Of a stretch of DNA of 64,000 bases, positions 35,454 to 45,787 are shown piece by piece. The notes beneath the pieces are model-generated. The model was not told where the DNA came from and made no database searches. It worked only from the letters and a program-made list of their open reading frames with translations. Both the position numbers and the translations under genes were made by a program. Numbering within the stretch: the stretch's first letter is position 1; each line of letters begins with the position of its first letter. Source of the stretch: Microbacterium sp. CH12i (GTDB lineage: Bacteria > Actinomycetota > Actinomycetes > Actinomycetales > Microbacteriaceae); the NCBI RefSeq assembly GCF_000685355.1, contig NZ_JHET01000013.1, positions 1 to 64,000 of the forward strand, in the 5' to 3' direction.

Positions 35454-35471
35454 AGCTTCCACTCCTGAAGC
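35442..35471 (+). repeat. 15-bp tandem duplication at the apt stop codon
   Basis: TTCCACTCCTGAAGC occurs twice head to tail (35442-35456 and 35457-35471). The first copy contains the apt TGA; the second is untranslated. A slippage event that leaves the protein unchanged. Confidence 0.85.
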
Positions 35472-35559
35472 GCCCTTCCACCCCCCGACCAGGAATGCAA
35501 CCTCGGCGGTGCCGATAGACTGATAGCGCCCGCTTTTCCCGCGACATCCGGAGCCTTCA

Positions 35560-35808
35560 ATGCCCACCATCGTCGTTGACGTCATGCCCAAGTCTGAACT
35601 GCTCGACCCGCAGGGGAAGGCCGTCTCCGGAGCGTTCGCGCGTCTGGGCGTTTCGGGCTTCAGCGATGTCCGCATCGGCAAGCGCTTCGAGCTCAAGGTC
35701 GACGGTGAGGTCACCGATGAGATCCTCGCCGAGGCGAAGAAGCTCGCCGATGACGTGCTGTCGAACTCGGTGATCGAAGACGTCGTGGGCATCGAGGTTG
35801 TCGAGTGA
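35560..35808 (+). CDS. purS: FGAM synthase subunit PurS
   Basis: The 82-residue protein ([29 protein letters not shown]) is the small structural subunit of the three-part FGAM synthase PurSQL, which shields ammonia passing from PurQ to PurL. It overlaps purQ by four bases (GTGA). Confidence 0.95.
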   Translation: MPTIVVDVMPKSELLDPQGKAVSGAFARLGVSGFSDVRIGKRFELKVDGEVTDEILAEAKKLADDVLSNSVIEDVVGIEVVE

Positions 35809-36512
35809 GCGTCCGCATCGGCGTCATCACCTGGCCCGGCTCGCTGGATGATCGCGACGCGCAGCGCGCGATCCGTCTGGGTGGCGGCGAGCCCGTTGCC
35901 CTCTGGCACGGTTCTCACGACCTCGAGGGGGTCGACGCGCTCGTGTTGCCCGGCGGTTTCAGCTACGGCGACTACCTGCGCAGCGGCGCAATTGCCGCGC
36001 TCTCGCCGATCATGTCTGAGGTGAAGGATGCGGCCGGCAAGGGCATGCCGATCCTCGGCATCTGCAACGGGTTCCAGATGCTCGTCGAGGCGCACCTGCT
36101 GCCCGGCGGCCTGATCCGTAACGACCACCAGCACTTCGTGCGGCGCGACCAGAAACTCACGGTCGAGAACAACGACACCGCCTGGACGAATGAGTTCCGC
36201 AGAGGCCAAGAGATCGTCATCCCGCTGAAGAACGCCGAGGGCGGCTACGTGGCGGACGACGAGACACTCAACCGCATCGAGGGTGAAGGTCTGGTTGCTT
36301 TCCGCTACGCGGGAGTCAACCCGAATGGTTCGCTGCGCGACATCGCCGGACTCACGAACGAGGCGGGCAACGTCGTCGGCCTCATGCCGCACCCCGAGCA
36401 CGCCACCGAAGCGGGCTTTGGCCCCACGACGAGCGCCGCGATGCGCTCCGGTATCGACGGTCTGGCATTCTTCACGAGCGCGATCTCCGCCGTCTCGCGC
36501 GTCGCCGCCTAG
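35805..36512 (+). CDS. purQ: FGAM synthase glutaminase subunit PurQ
   Basis: PurQ supplies ammonia from glutamine for conversion of FGAR to FGAM. The 235-residue class I amidotransferase has [19 protein letters not shown], nucleophile Cys in GICNGFQML (about residue 87) and the His/Glu pair in MPHPEHA. The usual next gene, purL, is absent here; the following gene is on the other strand, so the synthetase subunit must be encoded elsewhere. Confidence 0.96.
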   Translation: MSVRIGVITWPGSLDDRDAQRAIRLGGGEPVALWHGSHDLEGVDALVLPGGFSYGDYLRSGAIAALSPIMSEVKDAAGKGMPILGICNGFQMLVEAHLLPGGLIRNDHQHFVRRDQKLTVENNDTAWTNEFRRGQEIVIPLKNAEGGYVADDETLNRIEGEGLVAFRYAGVNPNGSLRDIAGLTNEAGNVVGLMPHPEHATEAGFGPTTSAAMRSGIDGLAFFTSAISAVSRVAA

Positions 36513-36542
36513 CGAGAGACCCCCTCAGGCTCACCCTCTCGC

Positions 36543-36971
36543 TCACCCGAGGGCCGGAGGCCACACCCCGATCAGCACGGCCATGATCACGATGGTTACG
36601 AGTTCGTGCGCGATGTTCATGGTCGTGAGCGCGGTCGGTCGACCTTCGAAGGCGTCGTGCGTGATGAATCGCGCGGCGGTAAATCCCGCCCACAGCAGGA
36701 TTGCCGTCACGACAGAGGCCGCGAAGAACGATCCTTCGTAGAAGTGCCAGGCGATGGCGGATGCTCCGGCCAGAACCCATGCAGTGATGAAGCTCACAAT
36801 CACGGTGGTGATAATCGGCCACAGTGCGCTCTTCGCGGAGCCGGAGAGGTCGACCTTCGCGAGTTGCGCCCAGCGATTGCCGAAGACTTTCGGCGTGTAC
36901 CAGATCGTGCCGACGATCATGGTCGAGAGCGTGGCCAGCAGGACCGCCCAATAGTTGATCTCGGGAATCAT
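36543..36971 (-). CDS. DUF1761 membrane protein
   Basis: The start is ATG 36971 behind GAGGAGGAA, giving 142 residues with four membrane helices. The opening INYWAVLLATLSTMIVGTIWYTPKVFG is the DUF1761 signature; later TAARFITHDAFEGRPTALTTMNIAHEL is also typical. Function unknown in the family. It stands alone, convergent with purQ and divergent from the dehydrogenase. Confidence 0.85.
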   Translation of the reverse strand: MIPEINYWAVLLATLSTMIVGTIWYTPKVFGNRWAQLAKVDLSGSAKSALWPIITTVIVSFITAWVLAGASAIAWHFYEGSFFAASVVTAILLWAGFTAARFITHDAFEGRPTALTTMNIAHELVTIVIMAVLIGVWPPALG

Positions 36972-37090
36972 GATGTTCCTCCTCATCGACGGATGCCGCT
37001 CAGGCTACTCCTCGGCAGGGAACTTTCCGGGATAGGAGCGCATCGGGCCGCAACGCCTAAGGGCGCGGGCACCGCCGATAAGCTCAACGT

Positions 37091-38023
37091 GTGAGTCTCT
37101 TTGTCACCGTCCCCGCTGCCCACCTGGTCGAGAACATCGGCGCGCTCCCCGAGGGAGTCGAGCTTGAGGTGTGGGACATGCAGTCTCCGGCCCCACGCGG
37201 GCGGGTCGACATTGTCGTGCCGCCGTACATGGGTGGGTCTTCCACATACGGTGCCCTCGAGAACATCGAGGTCGGGCTCGTGCAGAGCCAGTCGATCGGT
37301 TACGACGGTGTGGCAGACAAGCTCCCCGCTGGCATCCGGTTCGCCAATGCCGCGAGCGTGCATGAGACGTCGACGGCAGAGATCGCACTCGCCCTCACGC
37401 TCGCTGCACAGCGTCAGTTCCCTCGTTTCGTGCTCGCGCAACAGCAGGGCGAGTGGTCCCCCGTGTTTGCCGAGAGCCTTGCCGACCGACGGGTGCTGCT
37501 TGTCGGCTTCGGCGGCGTCGGCGAAGCGATTGCCATGCGTCTTGAGCCGTTCGAGGTGAAGCTGACCGTCGTCGCCCGCACCGCCCGTCCGGTGTGGCAC
37601 GAGCGCCTCGGCCGCCTCGATGTGCACGCGATCGATGAGCTGCCTGCGCTGCTTGCGGACGCGGAGATCGTGGTGCTCGCCCTGCCAGGCGGAGACGCGA
37701 CACAGCACTTGTTCAACGACGAGATGCTCGGGCTGATGCCCGATGGTGCGCTGCTCGTCAACGTCGGTCGTGGCACGCTCGTCGATACGGACGCGCTCGT
37801 CCGACAGGGCGGTCGAATTCGCGCCGCACTCGACGTCGTTGATCCCGAGCCGCTTCCGGCGGAGCATCCGCTCTGGAAGACCGATGGCGTGCTCATCTCG
37901 CCGCACGTCGGCGGGGCCTCGACCGCGATGGAACCGCGAATCGCGCGCCTTATCCGCACCCAAATCGATCGGATGCTGCGCGGCGATGCACCGGTCAATG
38001 TGGTGATCAACGGCGACGCGTGA
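37091..38023 (+). CDS. D-isomer-specific 2-hydroxyacid dehydrogenase family protein
   Basis: The 310-residue protein from GTG 37091 has the NAD(P)-binding LLVGFGGVGEAIAMRL (about 137-152), active-site Arg in NVGRGTLVDTDAL (about 225), Glu in DVVDPEPLP and His in LISPHVGGAS. These form the Arg/Glu/His triad of the family, which reduces 2-ketoacids to D-2-hydroxyacids or the reverse. The substrate is not predictable. It is the first gene of a possible pair with the downstream GH13 gene, 33 bp away. Confidence 0.9.
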   Translation: MSLFVTVPAAHLVENIGALPEGVELEVWDMQSPAPRGRVDIVVPPYMGGSSTYGALENIEVGLVQSQSIGYDGVADKLPAGIRFANAASVHETSTAEIALALTLAAQRQFPRFVLAQQQGEWSPVFAESLADRRVLLVGFGGVGEAIAMRLEPFEVKLTVVARTARPVWHERLGRLDVHAIDELPALLADAEIVVLALPGGDATQHLFNDEMLGLMPDGALLVNVGRGTLVDTDALVRQGGRIRAALDVVDPEPLPAEHPLWKTDGVLISPHVGGASTAMEPRIARLIRTQIDRMLRGDAPVNVVINGDA

Positions 38024-38056
38024 TCAGCCGCGCCGGGTGACGGATAGGCTCATGGC

Positions 38057-39717
38057 ATGACAGATCTTGAGCAGTTTGCCGCGCCCGGTTCCGAGTGGTG
38101 GCGCAGCGCCGTTATCTATCAGATCTACCCGCGCTCCTTCGCGGATGCGTCGGGCGACGGAATCGGCGACCTTCCCGGAATCACCTCCCGTCTTGATGCT
38201 CTGCAAGAGCTCGGCGTCGACGCGATCTGGCTGAGTCCGTTCATGACCAGCCCGCAGAAGGATGCCGGCTACGACGTCGCCGACTACCGCGACGTCGACC
38301 CGATCTTCGGCACGCTGGCGGACTTCGATGAGATGCTCGCACAGGCTCATAATCGCGGCATCCGCCTTATTGTCGACCTGGTGCCGAACCACTCCTCCGA
38401 CCAGCACGTCTGGTTCCAGGAGGCGCTGAAGGCGGCCCCGGGCAGCCCCGAGCGCGCGCGCTATGTGTTCCGCGACGGCAAGGGTAAGAATGGCGAGCTT
38501 CCTCCGAACAACTGGGAGAGCGTCTTCGGCGGCGGCATGTGGGAGCGCGTGACCGAGGCCGATGGCACGCCTGGGCAGTGGTACCTGCACATCTTCGACG
38601 TCAGCCAGCCCGACTTCGACTGGACGAATGAAGAAGTGAAGGAAGAGTTCCGCTCGATTCTGCGCTTCTGGCTCGACCGAGGCGTCGACGGATTCCGAGT
38701 AGATGTCGCTCACGGCATGATCAAGGAAGCTGGCCTTCCCGACTACGCGCCCGTGGCCGATGCCGACTCGATGGGTGGCGGCGAAGCCAGTGTCCCGTAT
38801 TGGGGCCAGAACGGCGTTCACGACATATACCGCGATTGGCATAATGTCCTCGCTGAGTACGACGGCGACCGGGCGATCTGCGGCGAGGCGTGGTTGCCGA
38901 CGCTCAAGATGACGGCGCTCTGGGTGCGTCCGGACGAGATGCACCAGACGTTCAACTTCCCGTACATGATGACCCCGTGGGATGCCGAGAAGCTCGCGCC
39001 GTCATCCGCGAATCGCTCGAAGAGTTCGGCGCTGTCGGAGCGCCGAGCACTTGGGTGCTCTCTAACCACGACGTCATCCGGCACGCATCTCGCCTCGCAC
39101 TGACGGCCGACAGCCCGCAGGGCGAGGGCATCGGCCCGCTCTCCAAGGGCAAGCCCGACCCCATTGTGGGTCTCTCGCGCGCGCGAGCAGCAACAACCGT
39201 GATGCTGTCCCTGCCCGGATCCTCTTACATGTACCAGGGCGAAGAACTCGGCCTGCCCGAGGCGATGGAGATTCCCGACGCATTCCGTCAAGACCCCACC
39301 TGGTTCCGCACGGGTGGCAAGCGCTACGGCCGCGACGGATGCCGCGTGCCGATCCCGTGGGAGGCCAATGCTCCGGCGTTCGGCTTCAACACCACCGGTG
39401 ACGCCTGGCTGCCACAGCCGGCCGAGTGGGCAACGTTCGCCCGTGATACCGAGCAAACGGATGCTACGTCCACCCTCAATCTGTATAAGCAGCTCTTGCG
39501 CCTGCGGCGCGAGCGCGAGCTCGGCACGGGTTCGCTGGTGTGGGAAGACCTCGGCGAGACGGCCGTGGCGTTCCGCCGAGGCGACCTGCATGTCGCAATG
39601 AACCTCGGCACTGAACCGCTGGAACTTGGCGACGACGTGACCTTCGTCGTGCAGAGCCAGCCGTTCGACGGCACAAGCCTGCCGATCGACACGGCGGTCT
39701 GGTTCACCAAGAACTGA
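38057..39717 (+). CDS. GH13 alpha-glucosidase / oligo-1,6-glucosidase type, frameshifted as read
   Basis: From ATG 38057 the first frame holds WWRSAVIYQIYPRSFADASG, IWLSPFMTSPQKDAGYDV, LIVDLVPNHSSDQH, nucleophile Asp in GFRVDVAHG and acid Glu in AICGEAW. The rest, ending 39717, is in another frame and holds VLSNHDVIRHASR and YMYQGEELGLPEAMEIPD. The break follows DAEKL near 38994, where one C is missing (expected DAEKLRAVIRES). The repaired enzyme has 553 residues and all three catalytic acids. It should hydrolyse alpha-glucosides such as maltose, sucrose or isomaltose in the cytoplasm. Confidence 0.92.
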
Positions 39718-39736
39718 CCGGCGCCTGAGGCCGTTG

Positions 39737-39842
39737 GGAAAACCCGGATCATCCGCACCCACCACGGCGTGTCCACACCCGACGCGCCGTGGGGATGACG
39801 AATCATCCGGGTTTTCCAGAGCACAGGGTTTTCCAGAGCACA
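39737..39842. repeat. Large imperfect palindrome with tandem 17-bp end duplication
   Basis: Outer arms GGAAAACCCGGAT (39737-39749) and its complement (39805-39817) enclose a second, bulged stem with CACGGCG/CGCCGTG. The right end GGGTTTTCCAGAGCACA is duplicated head to tail (39809-39825, 39826-39842). It lies between convergent GH13 and SulP genes and may act as a bidirectional terminator; it could also be a mobile palindromic repeat. Confidence 0.75.
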
Positions 39843-39848
39843 GCGCGG

Positions 39849-41346
39849 TCACGCAGGCGGGAAGCCGCCGCTCAACCGGTCGTGAAACAGGCCGCTCGCA
39901 TCATTCAGCCCGACGAGCTCGACCGTCTTGCCGTGGCGCGCGTACTTCGTCTCGATAGCATCCAGCGCGGCAACCGTCGACGCATCCCACACGTGCGAGC
40001 GCGACATGTCGATCACGACGCGGTCGGGATCGTCGGCGTACTCGAATTGCGTCGTCAGGTCGTTGCTCGAGGCGAAGAACAGTTCTCCGTCGACGGCATA
40101 GTGAGCGGTGTCGTCCGTCACCGTGCGAGTGACGGTGACGAAGTGCGCGACGCGTCTGACGAACAACACAGATGCCAGGACCACACCGGCCACGACCCCG
40201 ATCGCTAGATTGTGCGTGATGACCACCGCCAGCACGGTCACGAGCATGACCACGGTCTCGCTCTTCGGCATCCGCTTCAAAGTCGACGGCCGGATGCTGT
40301 GCCAGTCGAACGCGCCGATCGCAACCATGATCATCACCGCGACGAGCGCCGCCATCGGGATGGTTGCGACGAAGTCGCCGAACACGACGACGAGCAGGAA
40401 CAGGAAGACGCCGGCGAAGAAGGTGGAGATACGGGTGCGCGCACCGACGCCTTCACATTGATCATCGTCTGGCCGATCACCGCGCATCCACCCATGCCGC
40501 CGAAGATGCCGGACAGCATGTTCGCGACACCCTGCGCCCACGCTTCGCGCGTCTTTCGCGAGTGGGTGTCGGTGATCTCGTCGACGAGCTTCGCGGTCAT
40601 CAGCGATTCGAGGAGACCCACGACGGCGACGGCGAGCGCGAATGGGGCGATGATCGTGAAGGTCTCCCAGGTGAGCGGCACGTTCGGGATGAACAGTTCG
40701 GGAAGGCTGTGCGGCAGCTCACCCTGATCGCCCACGGTGGGCACGTTGATCGCGAACACGATGACGACGGCCGTGACGATGATGACTGACACGAGCGGCG
40801 CCGGATGATCTTCGTGATGCGAGGCATGAAGATCATGACGAGGATGCCGAGTGCCACGAGCGGATACACCAGCCACGGCACATTGAGCAGATGCGGCACC
40901 TGCGAGCTGAAGACGAAGATCGCGAGCGCGTTCACGAAGCCCGTCATCACGCTCCGCGGGATGAAGCGCATGAGCTTCGCAACACCGAGCACCGCGAGCA
41001 GCACCTGGAAGACACCGGCGAGCATCACCGTCGCGATGAAGAAGTCGATGCCGTAGAGCGGAGCGACCGGGGCAATGACGAGCGCGACGGCGCCAGTGGC
41101 TGCGCTGACCATCGCCGGGCGTCCACCGAGGAAAGCGATCGATACCGCCATGATGAACGACGAGAACAGCCCGACCTTGGGGTCGACGCCCGCGATCACC
41201 GAGAACGCGATGGCCTCGGGGATGAGTGCGAGTCCGACCACGAGTCCCGCGAGGACCTCGCGCGTCAGCATCCGCGGAGATTTCAGCGCGGTGAGGACGG
41301 ACGGGTTCGGCCGGTAGCGGGCGCGGTCGTCGGCGGCAGTGGTCAC
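39849..41346 (-). CDS. SulP family anion transporter with STAS domain, two frameshifts
   Basis: Three consecutive frames make one SulP protein of about 499 residues. From GTG 41346 (TTG 41355 is an alternative): MLTREVLAGLVVGLALIPEA, GLFSSFIMAVSIAFLGGRPA and STPTGAVALV-like helices; then PAPLVSVIIVTAVV to GGMGGCAVIGQTMINVKASG; then FFAGVFLFLLVVVFGDFVA and a C-terminal STAS domain (VVIDMSRSHVWDASTVAALD). One base is missing near 40804 (expected ITKIIPAPLVS) and one near 40444 (expected NVKASGARTRIS). The family carries sulfate, bicarbonate or carboxylates; here the anion is unknown. It follows the GH3 operon in reverse orientation terms on the same strand, 38 bp beyond GH3 lies its start. Confidence 0.88.
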
Positions 41347-41384
41347 GAAGTTCAACACTAACCGTCCGCCTTTACCCCCAAGGG

Positions 41385-43625
41385 TCAGGCAACGGTGAAC
41401 TCGGCTGTGAGTAACACCTCGTTCCGCGAACTCGGGCCCACGAGCAGCTCGAACTTCCCCGGCTCCACCACGCGTGTACCAGTGGCATTCACCAAAGTGC
41501 ACTCCTCGACGGGCAGTTCGAGCGCAACGCGAAGGGACTCCCCCGGCTCGAGCGACACCTGCTGGTAGGCCTTGAGCTCTTTATCGGCCCAACTCACACT
41601 GGTTACTGCATCCCGCACGTACACCTGTACGGTCTCGACCGTCGGTCGGGCACCCGTATTGGTGACGGTCACGTGCCCGGTGATGGTGTCCTCGATACTC
41701 AGCTCGGACTGCGAAAGTTCGAGCGCAGAGTACGAAACACTCGTGTACGAGCGCCCCTCCCCGAACGCCCACGCCGGCGACTGAGTGAGGTCGGCGTATC
41801 GGTCGCCGTGTTGACCGCGAATCTGGTTGTAGTACGTCGGCTGCTGGCCGGCATGCCTGGCGAACGAAATCGGCAGACGCCCGGTGGGCTCGATTGCCCC
41901 GGTGAGCAACTCAGCGATGGCGCGACCGCCCTGCATGCCCGGGTTCGCGACCCACATCACAGCGGCAGCGCGTTGCACGGATGCTGGCAGCACCAGCGGT
42001 TTCGACGCCAGCAGCACGACGACCACAGGGGTGCCGGTTTCGACCAGCGCGTCGAGGAGCGCGTTCTGTCCACCGATGAGTTCCAGCGTCGCGGTCGAAC
42101 GGCCCTCGCCAAAGAGACCGAAGGTGTCTCCGACGACGGCGACCACGACATCCGCTGAGGTGGCTGCGGCAACCGCTTCGGCAATCTGAGCGTCATCGGG
42201 TGCACACGCTCGCACTACGGGCGGCCTCGGCTGGCCGTCCGGCCAGGTCGCACCGGACGGATCAGGCTCGAGTGTGAGGATGTCGGCGCCGCGGGCGTGC
42301 ACGACGTCCCACGGTGCGATCTCACGCAGTCCATCAAGCACCGTGGTGATCATCTCGCGCGGTTGTCCGTCGAGCCAGCCGGCCTGGCCGGAACCGCCGG
42401 CCCAGTCCCCGAGCTGCGTCTGCGCGTCATCCGCCAGTGGCCCCACGACCGCAACGCGCACCGTCGCGGCAGGCGCCAGTGGGAGCACACCGTCGTTCTC
42501 CAGCAGCACGAGCGAGCGCCGTGCCACTTCCAGATTCAGCTCGGCATGCTCGGCAGTACCGACGAGTCCGTCGAGCTCGTCGAGCGGGATTCGCGGGTTC
42601 TCGAAGAGTCCGAGTTCGAACTTCAGAGTGAGGATCCGCTCGACAGCGGCGTCGAACGCACCTTCCGTCAGTAGACCGTTTTGCACAGCATCCAGAGCGC
42701 CCTCGAAGAAGGTGGGCGTGGTCATGATCATGTCGTTACCAGCAGTGACAGCAGCGGCAGCAGCATGCGTGATGTCGGGATGCACGTGCTGTTCCCACAC
42801 CATCCGGCCGACGTTGTCCCAGTCGGTGATGAGCGTTCCGGTATACCCCCACTCGCCGCGCAAGACATCGCTGAGCAGCCAGTCGTTGGTGCTGATCGGC
42901 ACACCATCCATGGTCTGGTAACCGAGCATGAATGAACGGCAGCCCTCACGGGCCACGCGCTCGAACGGCGGCAGGAACCAGCTGCGCAGCTTCCGGCGCG
43001 AAATGTCAGCCTCGCTGGCATCCCGTCCGCCCTGCGTCTCGGAGTACCCGGCAAAGTGCTTGGCGGTGGCGAGAATCGCGGTCGGGTCCTCCAGCCCTTC
43101 ACCCTGATACCCCTTGACCATCGCGGAGGCGAGCTCGCCGAGAAGGAACGGATCCTCGCCGAACGTCTCGTTCACGCGCCCCCAGCGCAGGTCTCTGGCA
43201 ATGCAGAGCACGGGTGAGAACGTCCAGTGGATGCCAGTGGCCGCCACTTCGACCGCGGTCGCGCGCGCAACCTTCTCGACCAGTGGGGCATTCCAGGATG
43301 CCGCCATGCCGAGCTGGGTCGGATAAATCGTGGCGCCCGGCCAGAACGAGTGGCCGTGCACGCAATCTTCGCCCACGAGCAACGGGATGCGCAGCCGGGT
43401 CTGAGCGGTCAGCTGACTCGCCTGGACGATGCGCTCCGGCGAAGTGTGCAGAATCGACCCGACGAGCCGCCGCAGCACATGGTCTTCGAGATCGTCGCGC
43501 GCGTCGAGCTGCAACATCTGCCCGACCCTTTCTTCCAGCGTCATACGTGCGAGCAGGTCGGCTACCCGTTCGGAAATGGACAGGTCGGCGTTCAGATACG
43601 GCAGGGTCAGGGTCTCAGGAGTCAT
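41385..43625 (-). CDS. GH3 beta-glucosidase
   Basis: The 746-residue enzyme starts at ATG 43625, overlapping the permease stop by one base. It has the GH3 N-terminal barrel (LLVGEDCVHGHSFWPGATIY, NETFGEDPFL, ATAKHFAGY) with nucleophile Asp268 in LITDWDN, a C-terminal alpha/beta domain (SLVLLENDGVLPL, VVAVVGDTFGLFGEGRS) and a terminal FnIII-like domain (HVTVTNTGARPTVETVQVYV). No signal peptide, so it acts in the cytoplasm on imported beta-oligosaccharides. It is the last gene of the Opp/Dpp-type import operon, which implies the importer carries beta-glucosides rather than peptides. Confidence 0.93.
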   Translation of the reverse strand: MTPETLTLPYLNADLSISERVADLLARMTLEERVGQMLQLDARDDLEDHVLRRLVGSILHTSPERIVQASQLTAQTRLRIPLLVGEDCVHGHSFWPGATIYPTQLGMAASWNAPLVEKVARATAVEVAATGIHWTFSPVLCIARDLRWGRVNETFGEDPFLLGELASAMVKGYQGEGLEDPTAILATAKHFAGYSETQGGRDASEADISRRKLRSWFLPPFERVAREGCRSFMLGYQTMDGVPISTNDWLLSDVLRGEWGYTGTLITDWDNVGRMVWEQHVHPDITHAAAAAVTAGNDMIMTTPTFFEGALDAVQNGLLTEGAFDAAVERILTLKFELGLFENPRIPLDELDGLVGTAEHAELNLEVARRSLVLLENDGVLPLAPAATVRVAVVGPLADDAQTQLGDWAGGSGQAGWLDGQPREMITTVLDGLREIAPWDVVHARGADILTLEPDPSGATWPDGQPRPPVVRACAPDDAQIAEAVAAATSADVVVAVVGDTFGLFGEGRSTATLELIGGQNALLDALVETGTPVVVVLLASKPLVLPASVQRAAAVMWVANPGMQGGRAIAELLTGAIEPTGRLPISFARHAGQQPTYYNQIRGQHGDRYADLTQSPAWAFGEGRSYTSVSYSALELSQSELSIEDTITGHVTVTNTGARPTVETVQVYVRDAVTSVSWADKELKAYQQVSLEPGESLRVALELPVEECTLVNATGTRVVEPGKFELLVGPSSRNEVLLTAEFTVA

Positions 43626-44695
43626 CACTTCTTGTTCTCTGTGTTCGATTCGGCGCTGGTGCGCACCACGGTGACCGCGTCGTTGACGTCAAGGCCCTTT
43701 TTCTTCATGGCGCGCGCACGCTCACCCGCAGAACGCAGCCGCGGGTTGACGTACTCGTCGATGCCGAAGTTGATCAGCGACAGAGCGACACCGATGGCGG
43801 CGATGCACAGCCCGGGGGGCATGTACCACCACCACTGGTTCTGCCCGAACGCTCCCTGGGCCGAGGCCCAGTTCAGGATCGTTCCCCAGTTGTAGGTCGT
43901 CATCGGAATCACGCCGATGTACGACAGCGTCGTCAACCCGAGGATGGCCGCGGTCACCGTCCCGACGAAGCTCGCGGCGATCAGCGCCATCAGGTTCGGC
44001 AGCATCTCCCTCGTGATGATGCGACGCAGTGGCTCTCCGTTCGCACGCGCGGCCTGAACGAAGTCGCGATTGCGCAGCGACATGGTCTGCGCGCGCAGCA
44101 CACGAGCGCCCCAGGCCCACCCGGTGAGTCCCAAGACGGCGGCGATCAGCACGAGCGGAGGATCCTCGAACATCGCAGCCACGATGATGATCAGCGGGAG
44201 GCCGGGAATCACCAGGAACACGTTGGTCAGTGCCGACAGCGCCTCGCTCTTCCATCCGGACAGGTACCCGGCGATCACACCGACGACGATGGCGATCACT
44301 GTGGCGATTGCCGCGGCGAGGAATCCGACGACGATGACGCCGCGTGCGCCGTGGATGACCTGGCTCAGCACGTCTTCGCCGATATGGGTGGTGCCCAGCC
44401 AATGCGCAGCGGACGGCGGTTGCAGTCTTGCCGTGTTGTCGATTTGCGTTGGCGAGAAGGGCGCCAAGACATCGGCGAAGATCGCGACCAGGACAAAGAA
44501 CGCCAAGATAGCCAGACCCGTGATCGACTTGCCATTGCGGAACATTGCGAAGGCACTAGTGAACTTCGCCCAGAGCGTCTGGCGTGGCTTGGTGTTCTGG
44601 GCGCCTGAGCCGCTGGTGCGAACGGCGAGCGTCTCCGGGGAACCTGCACCGGTCTGCCGCCGAAGGGCATCCGTCGTTTTCGCTGTGGTGGTCAC
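43625..44695 (-). CDS. ABC transporter permease, DppC/OppC type
   Basis: The 356-residue protein from GTG 44695 has a cytoplasmic lead of about 65 residues, then six helices with the OppC N-terminal domain (AIFADVLAPFSPTQIDN, HWLGTTHIGEDVLSQVIHGA) and the EAA loop FVQAARANGEPLRRIITREM. With the DppB-type subunit it forms the channel of a family 5 importer. It is coupled to the GH3 gene by a one-base TGATG overlap. Confidence 0.93.
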   Translation of the reverse strand: MTTTAKTTDALRRQTGAGSPETLAVRTSGSGAQNTKPRQTLWAKFTSAFAMFRNGKSITGLAILAFFVLVAIFADVLAPFSPTQIDNTARLQPPSAAHWLGTTHIGEDVLSQVIHGARGVIVVGFLAAAIATVIAIVVGVIAGYLSGWKSEALSALTNVFLVIPGLPLIIIVAAMFEDPPLVLIAAVLGLTGWAWGARVLRAQTMSLRNRDFVQAARANGEPLRRIITREMLPNLMALIAASFVGTVTAAILGLTTLSYIGVIPMTTYNWGTILNWASAQGAFGQNQWWWYMPPGLCIAAIGVALSLINFGIDEYVNPRLRSAGERARAMKKKGLDVNDAVTVVRTSAESNTENKK

Positions 44696-44698
44696 TGT

Positions 44699-45787
44699 TC
44701 AGGCCTCCGTCTGGCGCGTGCGCGGATCAAGGAACGCGTAGGCGATATCAGCGACGATGTTCGCGACCAGCACCGAGAGAGTGATGACCAGGAACACGCC
44801 CTGCATCAGCGCGTAGTCCTTGGCGTTGGTGGCATCCAGTAGCAGCTTGCCCACCCCGGGGTAGCTGAACACCATCTCCATCACGATCGTGCCGCCCACG
44901 ATGAAGCCGATCGAGAGTGCGAAGCTCTGAATCTGCGGCAGAACCGCGTTGCGGGCCGCGTACCCCCAGAGCACACGCCGTTGCGGCATGCCCTTGGCCT
45001 GAGCGACGGTGATGTAGTCCTCATCGAGCACCGTGAGCATCATGTTGCGCATCCCCAGCATCCAGCCGCCGAGTGATGCGATGACGATCGTCGCGGCGGG
45101 GAGCGTGCCGTGATGGATGACCTGCCCGATGAACTCGGGGGTGAGGCCCGGCGACGTCCCGATGCCGTAGGCCTTGCCGATCGGGAACCAGCCGAGGTTC
45201 ACCGAGAAAACGGCGATCGCGAGCAGCCCCAGCCAGAAGTAAGGAATTGTGCTCAGGAACGTGGTGATGGGGATGAGTGCATCAAGCCTGCCCCCGCGTC
45301 GCCAACCGATGATTCCGCCACCTATGGTGCCGATCGCAAACGACACGATCGTCGCGAAGCCCACCAGGCCCACGGTCCACGGAAGCGCCTGACTGATCAC
45401 TTCAGTTACCGGCCGCAGCCCGTGCAGCAGCGAAACACCCAAGTCGCCGTGCAACAGCAGACCCCAGTAATCGAGGTACTGCTGGAACAGGGACTTATCG
45501 GTGTCCAGCCCGAGAAGCGCGCGCAGCGCGTCCGCAGCTTCCGGAGAAACGTTGCGGTTGCGCGCGAGGTACTGGCTGACCGCATCGCCCTTCATCATCC
45601 GAGGCAGGAAGAAGTTGATGGTCAACGCCGCCCACAGCGTGAAGAGGTAGAACGCTGCGCGACCGCCGAGGAATCCCCACGGAATGCGTGATCTGCCTGC
45701 GATGACCTTCGTCGCGGTGGTGCCGATCTCGACGGCCGTTGAGGGGGATTCTGCGAGGGGAAGCTGGGGTTCAACGGCAGTCATCAT
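44699..45787 (-). CDS. ABC transporter permease, DppB/OppB type
   Basis: The 362-residue protein has the OppB layout: a first helix near residue 40, a long external loop (KGDAVSQYLARNRNVSPEA), then five helices with the EAA loop DYITVAQAKGMPQRRVLWGY and LPQIQSFALSIGFIVGGTIV. It starts in an ATGA overlap with the ATPase gene (second ATG one codon later is equally possible). Partner of the DppC-type permease. Confidence 0.93.
   Translation of the reverse strand: MMTAVEPQLPLAESPSTAVEIGTTATKVIAGRSRIPWGFLGGRAAFYLFTLWAALTINFFLPRMMKGDAVSQYLARNRNVSPEAADALRALLGLDTDKSLFQQYLDYWGLLLHGDLGVSLLHGLRPVTEVISQALPWTVGLVGFATIVSFAIGTIGGGIIGWRRGGRLDALIPITTFLSTIPYFWLGLLAIAVFSVNLGWFPIGKAYGIGTSPGLTPEFIGQVIHHGTLPAATIVIASLGGWMLGMRNMMLTVLDEDYITVAQAKGMPQRRVLWGYAARNAVLPQIQSFALSIGFIVGGTIVMEMVFSYPGVGKLLLDATNAKDYALMQGVFLVITLSVLVANIVADIAYAFLDPRTRQTEA

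Noticed and set aside
39849..41346. Three separate small membrane proteins at the SulP locus
   Set aside because: The three frames join in order into one complete SulP-STAS protein, with one missing base at each joint.
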